Source: Fusibacter bizertensis (GTDB lineage: Bacteria > Bacillota > Clostridia > Peptostreptococcales > Acidaminobacteraceae). Taken from it: DNA of 64,000 bases. The notes beneath the pieces were generated by a model, which had not been told where the DNA came from, did not search any database, and worked only from the letters and a program-made list of their open reading frames with translations. The stretch spans positions 124,001 to 188,000 of the forward strand of contig NZ_JARYZI010000007.1 in the NCBI RefSeq assembly GCF_029914245.1. Direction: 5' to 3'. How positions within the stretch are numbered: position 1 is the first letter of the stretch; each line of letters begins with the position of its first letter. The position numbers and the translations under genes are program-made. This document shows, in pieces, positions 53,837 through 63,995 of this stretch.

Positions 53837-54871
53837 ATGCAAAAATTGATTAAAGAAAATTTCATTAAATACCCTAAGATAGAGCTACACTGTCATCTTG
53901 ATGGCAGTTTAAGAGCTGAAACAGTTTTAGCGTGGCTAAGTGAATATCAAACCGATCAAGGTAATGATCTAGATATACTTCACTTTGATAACATAAGAGA
54001 TCAACTTGTTGCACCTAGAGACTGTGATTCCTTAGATACGTACTTAAAAAGATTCGATTTGCCTATTAAATTACTTCAGACTAAAGCACATCTTTTTAGA
54101 GCGACTTATGAGTTGATGGAGGATGCAGCTAAAGAAAATGTTAAGTACATTGAAATACGTTTTGCACCACATCTACACCAAGAAAACGGACTCACTTTAG
54201 TAGAAGTCATTGAATCTGTTTTAAGTGGGCTAAAAGCAGCAGAAGAAGAATTTGAAATCAAAGGAAATTTGATACTTTCATATCTTAGAAACACAGAGGT
54301 TTTAGGAATTTATGATATGATCAATGCAGGTAAAAATTTTATTGGAAAAGGCGTAGTAGCACTTGACCTTTGTGGAGGTGAAAGAGATCGATTTTCAAGT
54401 CGATTTGAAGAGGCTTTTAAGTATGGACGGTCATTAGGTTATGAAGTCACTATTCATGCTGGTGAAACGGGTATAGCAGAGAATATCGTGGATGCAATTG
54501 AACTACTAGGAGCAAAACGCATTGGGCATGGCGTTGCCATGTTTAGTGATGACAATATTAGAAAGTTTGTAAAAGATGCCGGTGTCAGTGTAGAATGTTG
54601 CCCAACAAGTAATTTGCAAACTAAAGCAATCACGCATATGTCCATGCACCCTATCAAAGGCTATTTTGACGATGGAATTTTAGTGACTATAAATACTGAT
54701 AATAGAACGGTTTCAGATACAACTGTTTCTAATGAATTTTATCAACTTTATAAAAATTTTGATTGGCAAGAAAAACATTGGATAGAAATATACGATAAAA
54801 GTATCGATGCTTCATTTGCTGATTCGCGTACTAAAGAAGAATTAAAGCACTTTCTATTGAAGCACTTTTAA
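53837..54871 (+). CDS. add: Adenosine deaminase
   Basis: A 344-residue TIM-barrel amidohydrolase with the zinc motif HCH (residues 18-20, ELHCHLDGS), HAGE (~209-212), RIGHG and NTDN (~287-290; the more usual form is NTDD). It converts adenosine to inosine; a few relatives use adenine instead. Control by an adenine riboswitch fits turning on the deaminase when adenine is plentiful. Ribosome binding site TAGGAGGA. The 3' end overlaps a terminator. Confidence 0.85.
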   Translation: MQKLIKENFIKYPKIELHCHLDGSLRAETVLAWLSEYQTDQGNDLDILHFDNIRDQLVAPRDCDSLDTYLKRFDLPIKLLQTKAHLFRATYELMEDAAKENVKYIEIRFAPHLHQENGLTLVEVIESVLSGLKAAEEEFEIKGNLILSYLRNTEVLGIYDMINAGKNFIGKGVVALDLCGGERDRFSSRFEEAFKYGRSLGYEVTIHAGETGIAENIVDAIELLGAKRIGHGVAMFSDDNIRKFVKDAGVSVECCPTSNLQTKAITHMSMHPIKGYFDDGILVTINTDNRTVSDTTVSNEFYQLYKNFDWQEKHWIEIYDKSIDASFADSRTKEELKHFLLKHF

Positions 54872-54885
54872 TAGAAAGTGCTTTT
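54844..54885 (+). terminator. Terminator overlapping the end of the deaminase gene
   Basis: AAAGCACTTTCTATT pairs with its complement (54870-54884) across an 11-base loop; the left arm lies in the coding region. Confidence 0.85.
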
Positions 54886-55009
54886 GTCTTAGAATTGTAA
54901 TCCAATTTGGGAAAAAGAATGTCTCAAGATGAAATAAATAGGTTATTATATAGGTATAACGTTAAATTATCTTGGGTACTATACATAATATTTCTGTGTG
55001 AGGAGACTT

Positions 55010-57931
55010 ATGAGAAAAAATTCGAAGCATAAATTAATTGTAGTAATCATATCAATATGTCTTTTACTTACCAGCGTCATATTAACACCAACTTATGCTG
55101 CACACCAAAAAAATGTATTGATCATAAATTCGTACCATTATGGTCTTTCATGGACTGATGATATTGATTCAGCTATCACTGAGACAATTAAAACTCAGTT
55201 TGGTAATGATGTAAGAATTTATATGGAGTATATGGATTGGAAAGAGTATCCCACCCAAGAAACTCTAGATCAGTTTCAGGAACGTATTGAGTATAAGTAT
55301 AAAGACAAACAGATAGATCTCGTTATAACAAGTGATGATGCGGCATTGAGGTTTGTAGAAACAAATAGAAATTCTATATTTAAAGACTTACCTATAGTTT
55401 TTTGCGGTGTAAGTGAAGAAAATTTTAGAACTTTAGCTGTTAATGACAATCTGATCACAGGAGTCATAGAAAAAGTTGACATTGAAGCTACCCTTGAAGT
55501 AGCAATGCAAGTTAATCCAACTATGGAAACACTTTATATTGTACACGATCAAACTGGAAGTGGAAAAGCAATGACTGATACTACAATTGCTGAGCTTTAT
55601 AAAATGGCGCCAGGTATAAAGACTGAAGTTATTACAGATCTAACAATCGATCAGATTATTGAAAAAGTTTCAAAACTATCGAGAAATGATAGCTTGCTGA
55701 TGACAGCTTATTATACAGATATAGAGGGACAAAATATCAACTTTGAAGATATGATTGAAAAGGTAAGCGAGGCAACGCCTGCAGTAGTCTTTTCACTTTA
55801 TGATTTTGCAATTGGACATGGTGCTATTGGTGGTGGACTTTTAAGTGGTCGCATGATCGGAGAAAGAACTGGTGAACTTGCTGTCTCTATTTTAAAAGGT
55901 ACAAATCCCAACAATCTCCCTTTGGTGGATAGAGGTTTTATCATAGATGCCATAGATTATGACGTTGCTAGCCGATTTGGAATTGATACGACGCGTCTAT
56001 CAAAGGACATAGAAATTATAAATCAACCGGTGTCAATTTTTGAGCTGTATAGAGGACTATTTATAACGATTGCAATTATTATGTCTTTGATGATGATCTT
56101 CTTAGTGGTATTGTCTTTTTATTTGAGAAAGATGGTTAAACTAAAAAATGAGTTGGCTGAGAAAAATATTGAGCAAGTACAGCTCAATGAAGAATTGATG
56201 GCGTCTGAAGAAGAACTAAAAGCACAGTTTGATGCACTTAATTCTTTGTTTGAAGAGTTACAAAGTAGTAAAGAAAAAAATGAATTAATACTGGATGCTA
56301 TTAAAGATACAATTGTAGATTGGGATATTAAAGAACAGTCTGTATCACTTTCGGAAAATTGGCATGAACTTATTGATTTGCCACTTACAAAGATATGTTC
56401 TCCAGAGTTTATTTTTGACTATATTCATCATGAAGATATCGAGCAAATCAAACCTTATTTTAGTGATGAACTGCCATTTCTATCAAATGATTTCATCACA
56501 CAAGTTAGGTTGAAAACCAATGAAGCACATTTTAAATGGTTTTTAGTAAAAGGCGCTGTAAAGAGAGATCGACAAGGTTTTCCAACGCGTATGATTAGTT
56601 CTTTTACAGACATTGATGGCATCAAACAAATGGAAGATCAGATTAGATATGCTGCTTTCCATGATGGTCTAACAGGGTTAGGAAATAAAAACGCACTTGA
56701 AGCAACGGTTCAAAAAGACGTAAAAAGAGGTATCTCGCAATATGGGATATTACTTGTGGACATAGACCATTTTAAAAGAATCAATGATACCATGGGGCAT
56801 CGATTTGGAGACAAATACATCAAAGCTGTTGGCAAGATCTTAGAACTTCAACTGGGACCCAATAGTAGTATCTACAGAATTAGTGGCGATGAGTTTATCA
56901 TCTACCACCGTATGAGTAATCCTCGCGAACTGGAAGCTTTAGGCAGACATCTTACCAGTGTTATGAATCGCATTATTCAAGTAGAGTACAGTAACTTTTC
57001 TAACAGTGTCAGTGTTGGGATATCAAACTATCCTCAAGATGGTGATAATTTAGATGATTTGATTACACGTGCAGACCTTGCAATGTATAAATCCAAAGAA
57101 TCTGGTAGAGGTAAAGTATTACATTATAATAGTACAATGTTTGAAAAAATTATTTGGCGCGTTGAACGTGAAGAAGCATTAAAACATGCAATTGCTAATC
57201 ACGAGTTATATTTAGCTTTTCAACCGCAAATAGATTGTAAAACTAAAGAAATTATTGGTTTTGAGGCTTTGATCAGATGGTCTAATCCAAAACTTGGTCA
57301 AATTACACCTTTGGAGTTTATACCAATTGCTGAGGAAACACAATTAATTATGCCAATTGGAAAATGGGTAATTGATGAAACGCTTACTTTTATCAATGAA
57401 ATTAACAAAATTAGCAATAAAAGAATCCATGTAGCGGTAAATGTATCTGTCTTGCAATTAATTCAAGAAGATTTTGAAGAACTATTACTTGAGTCATTGA
57501 GCTTAAAAGCAATTAGCCCTGATCAGTTCGTAATAGAGATTACCGAATCTGTATTGATGCAAGCTATAGATGCTACAGCAGCAAAACTTGAGAGACTTCA
57601 AGCCATAGGATTAAAAGTAGCACTTGATGATTTTGGAACAGGCTATTCATCATTAAGTTATCTCAAAAATTTACCAATTGATATCCTAAAGATAGATAAG
57701 TCCTTTGTAGATACTTTAGGTGAAACATCGTCACATGATGATCTAATTAGAATGATTGTACAGATGGGGCAAGAACTTGGTTTACACATGGTTGCCGAAG
57801 GTGTAGAACATCAATCACAGCTTGAAATGCTTCAAACTTTTGGTTGTAATGCGATGCAAGGTTATTATTATTCTAAACCTTTAAGTAAAGAAGATAGTAT
57901 CAAACTGCTACAAATTGAAAATAAGAATTAG
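55010..57931 (+). CDS. PBP-sensor GGDEF-EAL c-di-GMP protein
   Basis: A 973-residue membrane protein. A signal peptide (1-27) leads to an ABC-type periplasmic-binding-like sensor domain (~35-330). A membrane helix (~350-375), a coiled coil and a PAS domain (~430-545) follow. The GGDEF domain (~560-720) carries SGDEF instead of GGDEF near 625, a tolerated change, and the EAL domain (~735-970) has an intact EALIRW near 750. It links an extracellular small-molecule signal to c-di-GMP metabolism. ATG at 55010 follows GAGGAG. Confidence 0.9.
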   Translation: MRKNSKHKLIVVIISICLLLTSVILTPTYAAHQKNVLIINSYHYGLSWTDDIDSAITETIKTQFGNDVRIYMEYMDWKEYPTQETLDQFQERIEYKYKDKQIDLVITSDDAALRFVETNRNSIFKDLPIVFCGVSEENFRTLAVNDNLITGVIEKVDIEATLEVAMQVNPTMETLYIVHDQTGSGKAMTDTTIAELYKMAPGIKTEVITDLTIDQIIEKVSKLSRNDSLLMTAYYTDIEGQNINFEDMIEKVSEATPAVVFSLYDFAIGHGAIGGGLLSGRMIGERTGELAVSILKGTNPNNLPLVDRGFIIDAIDYDVASRFGIDTTRLSKDIEIINQPVSIFELYRGLFITIAIIMSLMMIFLVVLSFYLRKMVKLKNELAEKNIEQVQLNEELMASEEELKAQFDALNSLFEELQSSKEKNELILDAIKDTIVDWDIKEQSVSLSENWHELIDLPLTKICSPEFIFDYIHHEDIEQIKPYFSDELPFLSNDFITQVRLKTNEAHFKWFLVKGAVKRDRQGFPTRMISSFTDIDGIKQMEDQIRYAAFHDGLTGLGNKNALEATVQKDVKRGISQYGILLVDIDHFKRINDTMGHRFGDKYIKAVGKILELQLGPNSSIYRISGDEFIIYHRMSNPRELEALGRHLTSVMNRIIQVEYSNFSNSVSVGISNYPQDGDNLDDLITRADLAMYKSKESGRGKVLHYNSTMFEKIIWRVEREEALKHAIANHELYLAFQPQIDCKTKEIIGFEALIRWSNPKLGQITPLEFIPIAEETQLIMPIGKWVIDETLTFINEINKISNKRIHVAVNVSVLQLIQEDFEELLLESLSLKAISPDQFVIEITESVLMQAIDATAAKLERLQAIGLKVALDDFGTGYSSLSYLKNLPIDILKIDKSFVDTLGETSSHDDLIRMIVQMGQELGLHMVAEGVEHQSQLEMLQTFGCNAMQGYYYSKPLSKEDSIKLLQIENKN

Positions 57932-57943
57932 AAATATAATCAG

Positions 57944-57985
57944 AGTAGTATAGGACATCATTTTGATGTATATACTACTTTTTTT
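57944..57985 (+). terminator. Intrinsic terminator
   Basis: AGTAGTATA and TATACTACT form the outer stem, ACATCA/TGATGT the inner one, followed by a T run. Confidence 0.85.
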
Positions 57986-58028
57986 CATTCTATTTAAAAA
58001 AAACGATTGTTTTTTTTGAACATAGTTG

Positions 58029-58054
58029 TATAATAAGTGAGTAATCACTCACTT
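58029..58054 (+). promoter_or_regulatory. TetR promoter with adjacent operator
   Basis: TTGTTT (58007-58012), 16-bp spacer, TATAAT (58029-58034). The palindrome AAGTGAGT-aatc-ACTCACTT (58035-58054) follows immediately. Confidence 0.7.
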
Positions 58055-58078
58055 TATGTTTATGATATGGAGTTGCAA

Positions 58079-58732
58079 ATGGAAAATAGCTTGTTAGATC
58101 AACTGTTGGCAGAGACTAGACAATCGAAAAAACACACAGATAAATTAGAACAGATAAACAAAGCTGCAATTGAATTATTTTCTGAGAAAGGATTTTCAAA
58201 TACCAGTACCAAAGAGATTGCAATAAGAGCAAAGGTTGCAGAAGGAACTATTTTTAAGCACTATGGCACTAAAGAAAACCTATTGCTGAATTTAATGCTA
58301 AAATTTATACAAGTCTTTATTCCTGTTATGAAAGAAGACTTGAAACAAAAGTTAGAAAAGCAATATTTTAAGGATATGTCCTCATTTCTGAATTATTTCA
58401 TCAAGGAGCGCATAGAATTTATCTTAGGAAATCATGATATTTTCAAAGTTTTTGTTAAAGAAATTTTATACAATGATGCACTAAGAAATAACTTTAAGCA
58501 TCTTCATTTTAACGATGTAGAGACGATGTTTTATCATTATTTTGATATATTTAAAAAAAATGGTGAACTTGATGACATTGAAAATGAAATAATTCTTAAG
58601 CATATGCTGAAGATTGTTCTAACTGATGCTATATGGGTGTTTGCATTAAGCGATCAATATAAAACACTAGATGTTGAAAAATGGACAGAAAAGCTTATTT
58701 ATGAGTTTTTACATGGTGTATCATCAAATTAA
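58079..58732 (+). CDS. TetR-family regulator of the second MMPL gene
   Basis: A 217-residue regulator with the TetR helix-turn-helix (AAIELFSEKGF, STKEIAIRAKVAEGTIFKHYGTKENL) at residues ~20-65 and a helical C-terminal domain. The open frame extends to 58037, but ATG 58079 has TGGAG at good spacing. A 20-bp palindrome covers the transcription start. The next gene begins 17 bp after the stop, so regulator and pump share an operon. Confidence 0.85.
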   Translation: MENSLLDQLLAETRQSKKHTDKLEQINKAAIELFSEKGFSNTSTKEIAIRAKVAEGTIFKHYGTKENLLLNLMLKFIQVFIPVMKEDLKQKLEKQYFKDMSSFLNYFIKERIEFILGNHDIFKVFVKEILYNDALRNNFKHLHFNDVETMFYHYFDIFKKNGELDDIENEIILKHMLKIVLTDAIWVFALSDQYKTLDVEKWTEKLIYEFLHGVSSN

Positions 58733-58749
58733 TTTTGAGGAGATATTAT

Positions 58750-60789
58750 ATGAAACGTTACATTGATATAATCTACAAATTTCAAAAGCCATTTTTGTTA
58801 TTATTTGTCTTAATAAATCTAATAGCACTTTATGGTGTTTTTCATCTAAATATTGAAACAAATTTTGACATATTTAAAATCGAGAATAGTGAATATCAGC
58901 AGCACATGGATACACTACAAAGTGAATTTCCAACATCTGATCAAATGATTATAATGATAAAAGACATCACACAAAGTCGAGATCAAATTTCAAGTTTTGA
59001 AAACTATGTTGCACAGCTACCACATATTAATTATGTTAAGGGAATACAAGATGCTTCTCCATTACCATTTCCTATAGAAATAGAAGAATTATCATCTATC
59101 AAAATGGTTAGTGGCGTTGAATATGGCATCATTACTATATTTCCAAATTCTGATTTTGGCTTTTCTGATCTTAAAGATATCGAGTCACAACTAGAAGAGA
59201 ACGGCTTAACGTACTATATGAGTGGCAATCAATATATGCAAAATAAGATATTTGACTATTTACTTTATATTTTATTATTGATTCCACCAGCGGCACTTTT
59301 TATTCTTTTTAATATTTTTAGAGTTCAGATGAAATCTGTGAGAGGTACGATATTATCTATACTACCTGCGGGAATAGCAGCTTTGTGGACACTTGGATTT
59401 GCAGGTATGTTAGGAAATAGTATTTCAATATTAACTGTTTTGGCTCCAATTTTTACAATCATTATAGGTAGTGCTGATGGATTACATTTTATATCCCATG
59501 TTCAAGAGCATCTTGAAGATGGATATAGTATGAAGGACAGTCTTTCTAGTTCGTTGAAAATGATAGGGATTCCAATGGTTATTACGACGATTACATCTGT
59601 TGCAGGTTTTATCTCATTGATGTTTATGAATACAAAAGCGATTTACGATTTAGCGATCTTTTCATCGATTGGGATCACCTTTGCTGGAATTGCAACTTGG
59701 TTTATCGTCCCGCTCATTAACAGTTTTGAGAAGCTGGATATCACTAAGAAGAAGGGTGGTTTTAGTTTTAATATAAACTTCAAACTATTTTGGGGGATTC
59801 CTTCTCTTGCGATTACGGCATTTTTACTGGTTATTTCAGTGATCTTTATTCCAAAGATATCAACAGAATTTAATCAATTAATGATGTATAAAGAAAACAC
59901 GGAAGTTGCAAAAAGTTTTAAAGAGATTATGAGTGTAAATGGCGGAACAATTCCACTTTTTGCATTGATTGAAAATGGGGGGAACCCGCTTGATACATTA
60001 GTAAGTGATGAAATCAATGCCTTTACTAATGAACTTGAAAATAATAAGCATATCTCTAAAGTGATTTCTATTAATGGCATCACTGAAATGATAAAAGATA
60101 AATTACCTATTGGTGCAACGATAGATATGAATATGTTATCTCAAAGTGAAATATATAAGGAACTAGTAAGTGAACATTATTCGAAAATTATTATTTTTCC
60201 AGTAGATTTAAGTAATGCGACAATAGAAAGTATTGATGCAATTGCTAAAAATTATAAAGGTATAAATCTTGCCGGGACTCAACTCACTATGTATGAGCTA
60301 AATCAAAATATGATTACAGGTCAAAAAATCAGTTTAGTAATCGCTTTTATAATGGTATTTGCTTCACTTCTTTTAAGCTTAAAGCGTATATTGCCCAGCA
60401 TTATTGCCATGGTTCCCATTCTCGTGACCACTGTATTTTTATTTGCCTTTTTAGGGATGTCTGGCATATCTTTAAATCTATTTACAACGACTCTATTTAG
60501 TATAACCATCGGTGTAGGCATAGACTATGCGATACACTTTACCTCAATTTTCAGAGGTTATAAAAAAGAAGGGCTAACCAGCGAACAATCAGTTGAAAAA
60601 GCATACGGCTTTTCAAGTAGACCGATTATAGCCAATGCGCTAGGTTTTTCAATTGGATTAAGTGTTTTGATGCTCTCGCCACTAAAAGTGCATTATTATA
60701 TATCAGCATTGATGTGGATCTCAATGATTCTATCTTCATTTTTAAGTTTGTCATTATTGCCAACTCTCTTAAAATATACAAGAAAATAA
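58750..60789 (+). CDS. Second MMPL/RND-family transporter
   Basis: A 679-residue transporter of the same two-fold build as the first MMPL protein. Its TM4-like motifs are GSADGLHFISH and GVGIDYAIHF, each with the membrane Asp. Sequence identity to the 5273 pump looks low, so they are not a recent duplication. GAGGAG precedes ATG 58750; an upstream in-frame TTG at 58735 overlaps that site. It is downstream of its TetR gene and ends at a strong terminator. Confidence 0.85.
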   Translation: MKRYIDIIYKFQKPFLLLFVLINLIALYGVFHLNIETNFDIFKIENSEYQQHMDTLQSEFPTSDQMIIMIKDITQSRDQISSFENYVAQLPHINYVKGIQDASPLPFPIEIEELSSIKMVSGVEYGIITIFPNSDFGFSDLKDIESQLEENGLTYYMSGNQYMQNKIFDYLLYILLLIPPAALFILFNIFRVQMKSVRGTILSILPAGIAALWTLGFAGMLGNSISILTVLAPIFTIIIGSADGLHFISHVQEHLEDGYSMKDSLSSSLKMIGIPMVITTITSVAGFISLMFMNTKAIYDLAIFSSIGITFAGIATWFIVPLINSFEKLDITKKKGGFSFNINFKLFWGIPSLAITAFLLVISVIFIPKISTEFNQLMMYKENTEVAKSFKEIMSVNGGTIPLFALIENGGNPLDTLVSDEINAFTNELENNKHISKVISINGITEMIKDKLPIGATIDMNMLSQSEIYKELVSEHYSKIIIFPVDLSNATIESIDAIAKNYKGINLAGTQLTMYELNQNMITGQKISLVIAFIMVFASLLLSLKRILPSIIAMVPILVTTVFLFAFLGMSGISLNLFTTTLFSITIGVGIDYAIHFTSIFRGYKKEGLTSEQSVEKAYGFSSRPIIANALGFSIGLSVLMLSPLKVHYYISALMWISMILSSFLSLSLLPTLLKYTRK

Positions 60790-60805
60790 CTTTATTATAA
60801 TGAAG

Positions 60806-60849
60806 AAACTTTCCAAATAATATTTAATATTTTGGAAAGTTTTTTTTTC
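60806..60849 (+). terminator. Intrinsic terminator
   Basis: AAACTTTCCAAA pairs perfectly with TTTGGAAAGTTT (60831-60842) and a T run follows. Confidence 0.9.
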
Positions 60850-60921
60850 ATGGAACTTATTTGTATAATAAGCGTCTAAACATTTGTTAGTCAAAAAAAG
60901 CAAATTAGAGGAGAAATTAAA

Positions 60922-61404
60922 ATGAAAAAATGGATGGCTTTATTTATTACAGTTATGATGGTTTTTGGTGCAACTGCCTGTTCAGCTGAGAAAGGTGATA
61001 CAACACAGGTTGCTACTAACCCTGCAGCAGATAAAACAGTAGAAGAGATCGTAAACTTAATCACGGAAGATGCTGGCATCGAAACACAAACAATGATTAC
61101 ACCGCTTGATGCAGATAATTTCTCATGGTATCTATTTATTGATCCAATTGAGGGTGCTGAAGCTGTGTCTGCAGATGCAATGATGAGTGCTGTCGCACAT
61201 TCAGTTGTTCTCTTAAGAGTACCAGATGGAACTGATGCAGAGGCTGTAGCTAAAGAGATTGAAGAGAAAGCAGATCCAAGAAAATGGATTTGTGTTGAAG
61301 CGGAAAAGACAATTGTAAAAGTAAATGGTAATTTAATCTTGCTGATCATGAGTAATCCAGAAGTTGCGGATCAAGTTGCTGAGAATTTTACAAATCTTAA
61401 GTAA
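60922..61404 (+). CDS. Small predicted lipoprotein
   Basis: A 160-residue protein with a lipoprotein signal peptide ending in the lipobox-like GATAC (Cys20). The mature part is acidic and has no recognised domain. It is 24 bp upstream of the MBOAT gene, and the AGGAG of its own start is good. It may be a surface partner of the acetylation system that follows, but that is inferred from position only. Confidence 0.7.
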   Translation: MKKWMALFITVMMVFGATACSAEKGDTTQVATNPAADKTVEEIVNLITEDAGIETQTMITPLDADNFSWYLFIDPIEGAEAVSADAMMSAVAHSVVLLRVPDGTDAEAVAKEIEEKADPRKWICVEAEKTIVKVNGNLILLIMSNPEVADQVAENFTNLK

Positions 61405-61428
61405 GACATTTTTAAGGAGGTAACCTAA

Positions 61429-62832
61429 ATGGTTTTTTCTAGCATATCATTTTTATACTATTTCTTACCGGTTACCTTCTTTACATATTTTTTGGTACCT
61501 CGTAAGTTTAAAAATTTCATATTATTAATAGCAAGTTTAACATTTTATTTTTATGGTGAGCCAATCTATACTGTATTGTTACTTATATCATCTGTCTCAG
61601 ATTTTTTTCATAGCCGTTATATTGAGAGACATTTAGGCTCAAAAAAAGCTAAATATGCACTGGTGAGTTCGGTTGTGATCAATTTGGGCATGTTAGGTTT
61701 TTTCAAGTATGCAGATTTTTTACTTTTAAACATCAACCAACTATTAGGAACCACTATTCCTTACTTACATTTGAGTCTGCCAATAGGCATTAGTTTTTTT
61801 ACCTTTCAAACGATGAGTTACACAATTGATGTCTACCGAGGAGAAACGAAAGCAGAAAGGGGATTTCTAAATTTTGCGACTTATGTCTCACTGTTTCCTC
61901 AACTTGTTGCCGGACCTATCGTAAGGTATCAAACTATATCCGACGAACTTAAAAATAGAAGGCATACTTTAGCACAAGTTTCAAATGGTCTAAAGCGTTT
62001 TGTAATAGGTCTATCAAAAAAAGTGCTTATAGCAAATCAATTGGGGGAGCTAAGCAACATATTTAGAGATTCTCATGAGCCAAGTGTCCTTTTTTACTGG
62101 ATCTATGCCATTGCATTCTCTTTACAAATATATTTTGATTTTTCGGGATACTCTGATATGGCTATAGGCCTTGGGCGCATGTTTGGATTCTCTTTCCCTG
62201 AAAACTTTAACTACCCATATGTATCTAGATCCATCACAAATTTTTGGAGAAGGTGGCATATGACTTTGGGAAGTTGGTTTAGGGACTATGTCTATATACC
62301 TCTTGGCGGTAACAGGGGAACAGCAGCTTTATGGATTCGAAATATTGTAATTGTATGGTTTTTAACTGGTTTTTGGCATGGTGCCCAGTGGAACTTTGCC
62401 ATATGGGGATTATATTTTGGTGCTATACTCGTTTTAGAAAAAAAATGGACTTTGAAATATCTTGAAAGGGTTCATGGGGTAGTTAGACATCTCTATGTTC
62501 TTTTAATTGTTATATTGAGTTTTGTAATTTTCAATGCGACAGGTATATCCGGTATAAGTTCAGACCTTGCAGGGTTATTTGGTTTTATGGATATACCAAT
62601 GATTTCAAACGAAACGATTTATCAGATGAAAAATTATGCAGTAGTCTTAATCTTGGCTGTGATAGGTGCTACGCCCGTGATAAAAGAGGTATATTTTAAG
62701 ATGCTAAAGCACAAAATAAGCTCAATTCTTTTGATCGTTATCGAACCAGCCACATTACTGCTATTGCTCGTAAGTGTAACTGCTTTTTTAGTGGATGGAT
62801 CATATAATCCATTTCTATACTTTAGATTTTAG
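61429..62832 (+). CDS. MBOAT-family O-acyltransferase
   Basis: A 467-residue membrane protein with about ten helices, of the AlgI/DltB/PatA class. The catalytic His lies in GFWHGAQWNF, and the PLGGNRG and YPYVSRSITNFWRRWH blocks are characteristic. These enzymes move acyl groups across the membrane for polysaccharide or wall-polymer O-acetylation. AAGGAGG precedes the ATG. The SGNH-type partner gene overlaps or abuts its 3' end. Confidence 0.9.
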   Translation: MVFSSISFLYYFLPVTFFTYFLVPRKFKNFILLIASLTFYFYGEPIYTVLLLISSVSDFFHSRYIERHLGSKKAKYALVSSVVINLGMLGFFKYADFLLLNINQLLGTTIPYLHLSLPIGISFFTFQTMSYTIDVYRGETKAERGFLNFATYVSLFPQLVAGPIVRYQTISDELKNRRHTLAQVSNGLKRFVIGLSKKVLIANQLGELSNIFRDSHEPSVLFYWIYAIAFSLQIYFDFSGYSDMAIGLGRMFGFSFPENFNYPYVSRSITNFWRRWHMTLGSWFRDYVYIPLGGNRGTAALWIRNIVIVWFLTGFWHGAQWNFAIWGLYFGAILVLEKKWTLKYLERVHGVVRHLYVLLIVILSFVIFNATGISGISSDLAGLFGFMDIPMISNETIYQMKNYAVVLILAVIGATPVIKEVYFKMLKHKISSILLIVIEPATLLLLLVSVTAFLVDGSYNPFLYFRF

Positions 62833-62842
62833 GTGGAAAAAA

Positions 62843-63955
62843 TTGATTGAAAAAAAAATGATTGAAAAAATAAAAAACATTGTCATCACTGCAACAATTT
62901 TAACGGTGATTCTATCATTGATGCTAGGGCAAATATTCATTAAAGATGAATCTATATCACTTGCAGAAAGAAGAAAACTCGCTTTGTTTCCAACAATTTC
63001 TTTTGAGGAGATCATCAATACTAAGTTCATGTCAAAATTTGAGGTTTATCTTGCTGATCATTTTCCATTTCGGGAGGGTTTTAGACAGATAAAGTCGAAT
63101 TTCAGTTTATCTTTATTGCATAAGAAAGAACTTGAAGGAATCTATAAAGTAGATGATCACCTATCAAAATTAGAATTTCCGCTAAATGAAGATCAGGTTT
63201 TGATAGGTGCAAAGAAGTTTAATGAAATCTATGCGCAGTATCTAAAAGGTTTAAAAGTTTACTATGCTGTGATTCCTGATAAAAATTATTTTTTAGCAGA
63301 ACAAAATGGTTATCCAAGTATGGACTATATGTTACTCAAATCACTTTTAAATGAACATATTCAAAACATGACTGAGATTGAGTTGTTTGATTGTTTGGAA
63401 ATAGATGATTATTACAAAACCGACCCACACTGGAAGCAAGATAAACTTGAGAAAGTCTTGCTAAGACTTCAAGAAAAAATGTCATTTACGTCTACGCCAT
63501 TTAGCGCATATGACAAACTTATATTTGCGCCCTTTAATGGTGCATATATAGGACAGTCTGCACTGAATATACCAAGTGAAGCAATTATGTATATGATAGA
63601 TGATATTATAGAGAAAGCGACTGTTTTCAATGTTGAACAAAGTGAAACAACTGATGTGTACACGCCTGGGGCTAATACAACACTAGACGGCTATTCTATA
63701 TTTTTAAACGGTGCAGCTGCACTAGAAATAATTGAAAATAGTAATAGCAAGAGTGGAAAAGAACTTATTATTTTTAGAGATTCTTTTGCATCATCACTAA
63801 CGCCTTTGTTAATTGGCGCATATGATAAGATCACATTAGTTGATTTAAGATATATGCCCAGCGATTTATTAAATGAATATATAACTTTCGATGAACAGGA
63901 TGTTCTGTTTTTGTATTCAACATTGGTACTCAATAACAGTTCAATGTTAAGATAG
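62843..63955 (+). CDS. DHHW-family O-acetyltransferase partner (AlgX/AlgJ-like)
   Basis: A 370-residue protein with one N-terminal membrane helix (~10-30) and an extracellular SGNH-hydrolase-like domain. The block YKTDPHWKQD supplies the Asp and His of the DHHW motif and the Ser is in RDSFASSL. With the MBOAT protein it should acetylate a surface polymer. TTG at 62843 is chosen because AGGTGG is six bases upstream; the longer open frame begins inside the MBOAT gene. A terminator follows. Confidence 0.8.
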   Translation: MIEKKMIEKIKNIVITATILTVILSLMLGQIFIKDESISLAERRKLALFPTISFEEIINTKFMSKFEVYLADHFPFREGFRQIKSNFSLSLLHKKELEGIYKVDDHLSKLEFPLNEDQVLIGAKKFNEIYAQYLKGLKVYYAVIPDKNYFLAEQNGYPSMDYMLLKSLLNEHIQNMTEIELFDCLEIDDYYKTDPHWKQDKLEKVLLRLQEKMSFTSTPFSAYDKLIFAPFNGAYIGQSALNIPSEAIMYMIDDIIEKATVFNVEQSETTDVYTPGANTTLDGYSIFLNGAAALEIIENSNSKSGKELIIFRDSFASSLTPLLIGAYDKITLVDLRYMPSDLLNEYITFDEQDVLFLYSTLVLNNSSMLR

Positions 63956-63960
63956 TGTAT

Positions 63961-63995
63961 AAAAGAACCGTGCGATAAATGCAAAGGTTCTTTTT
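63961..63995 (+). terminator. Terminator after the DHHW gene
   Basis: AAAAGAACC pairs with GGTTCTTTT across a 16-base loop, followed by T residues. Confidence 0.7.
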
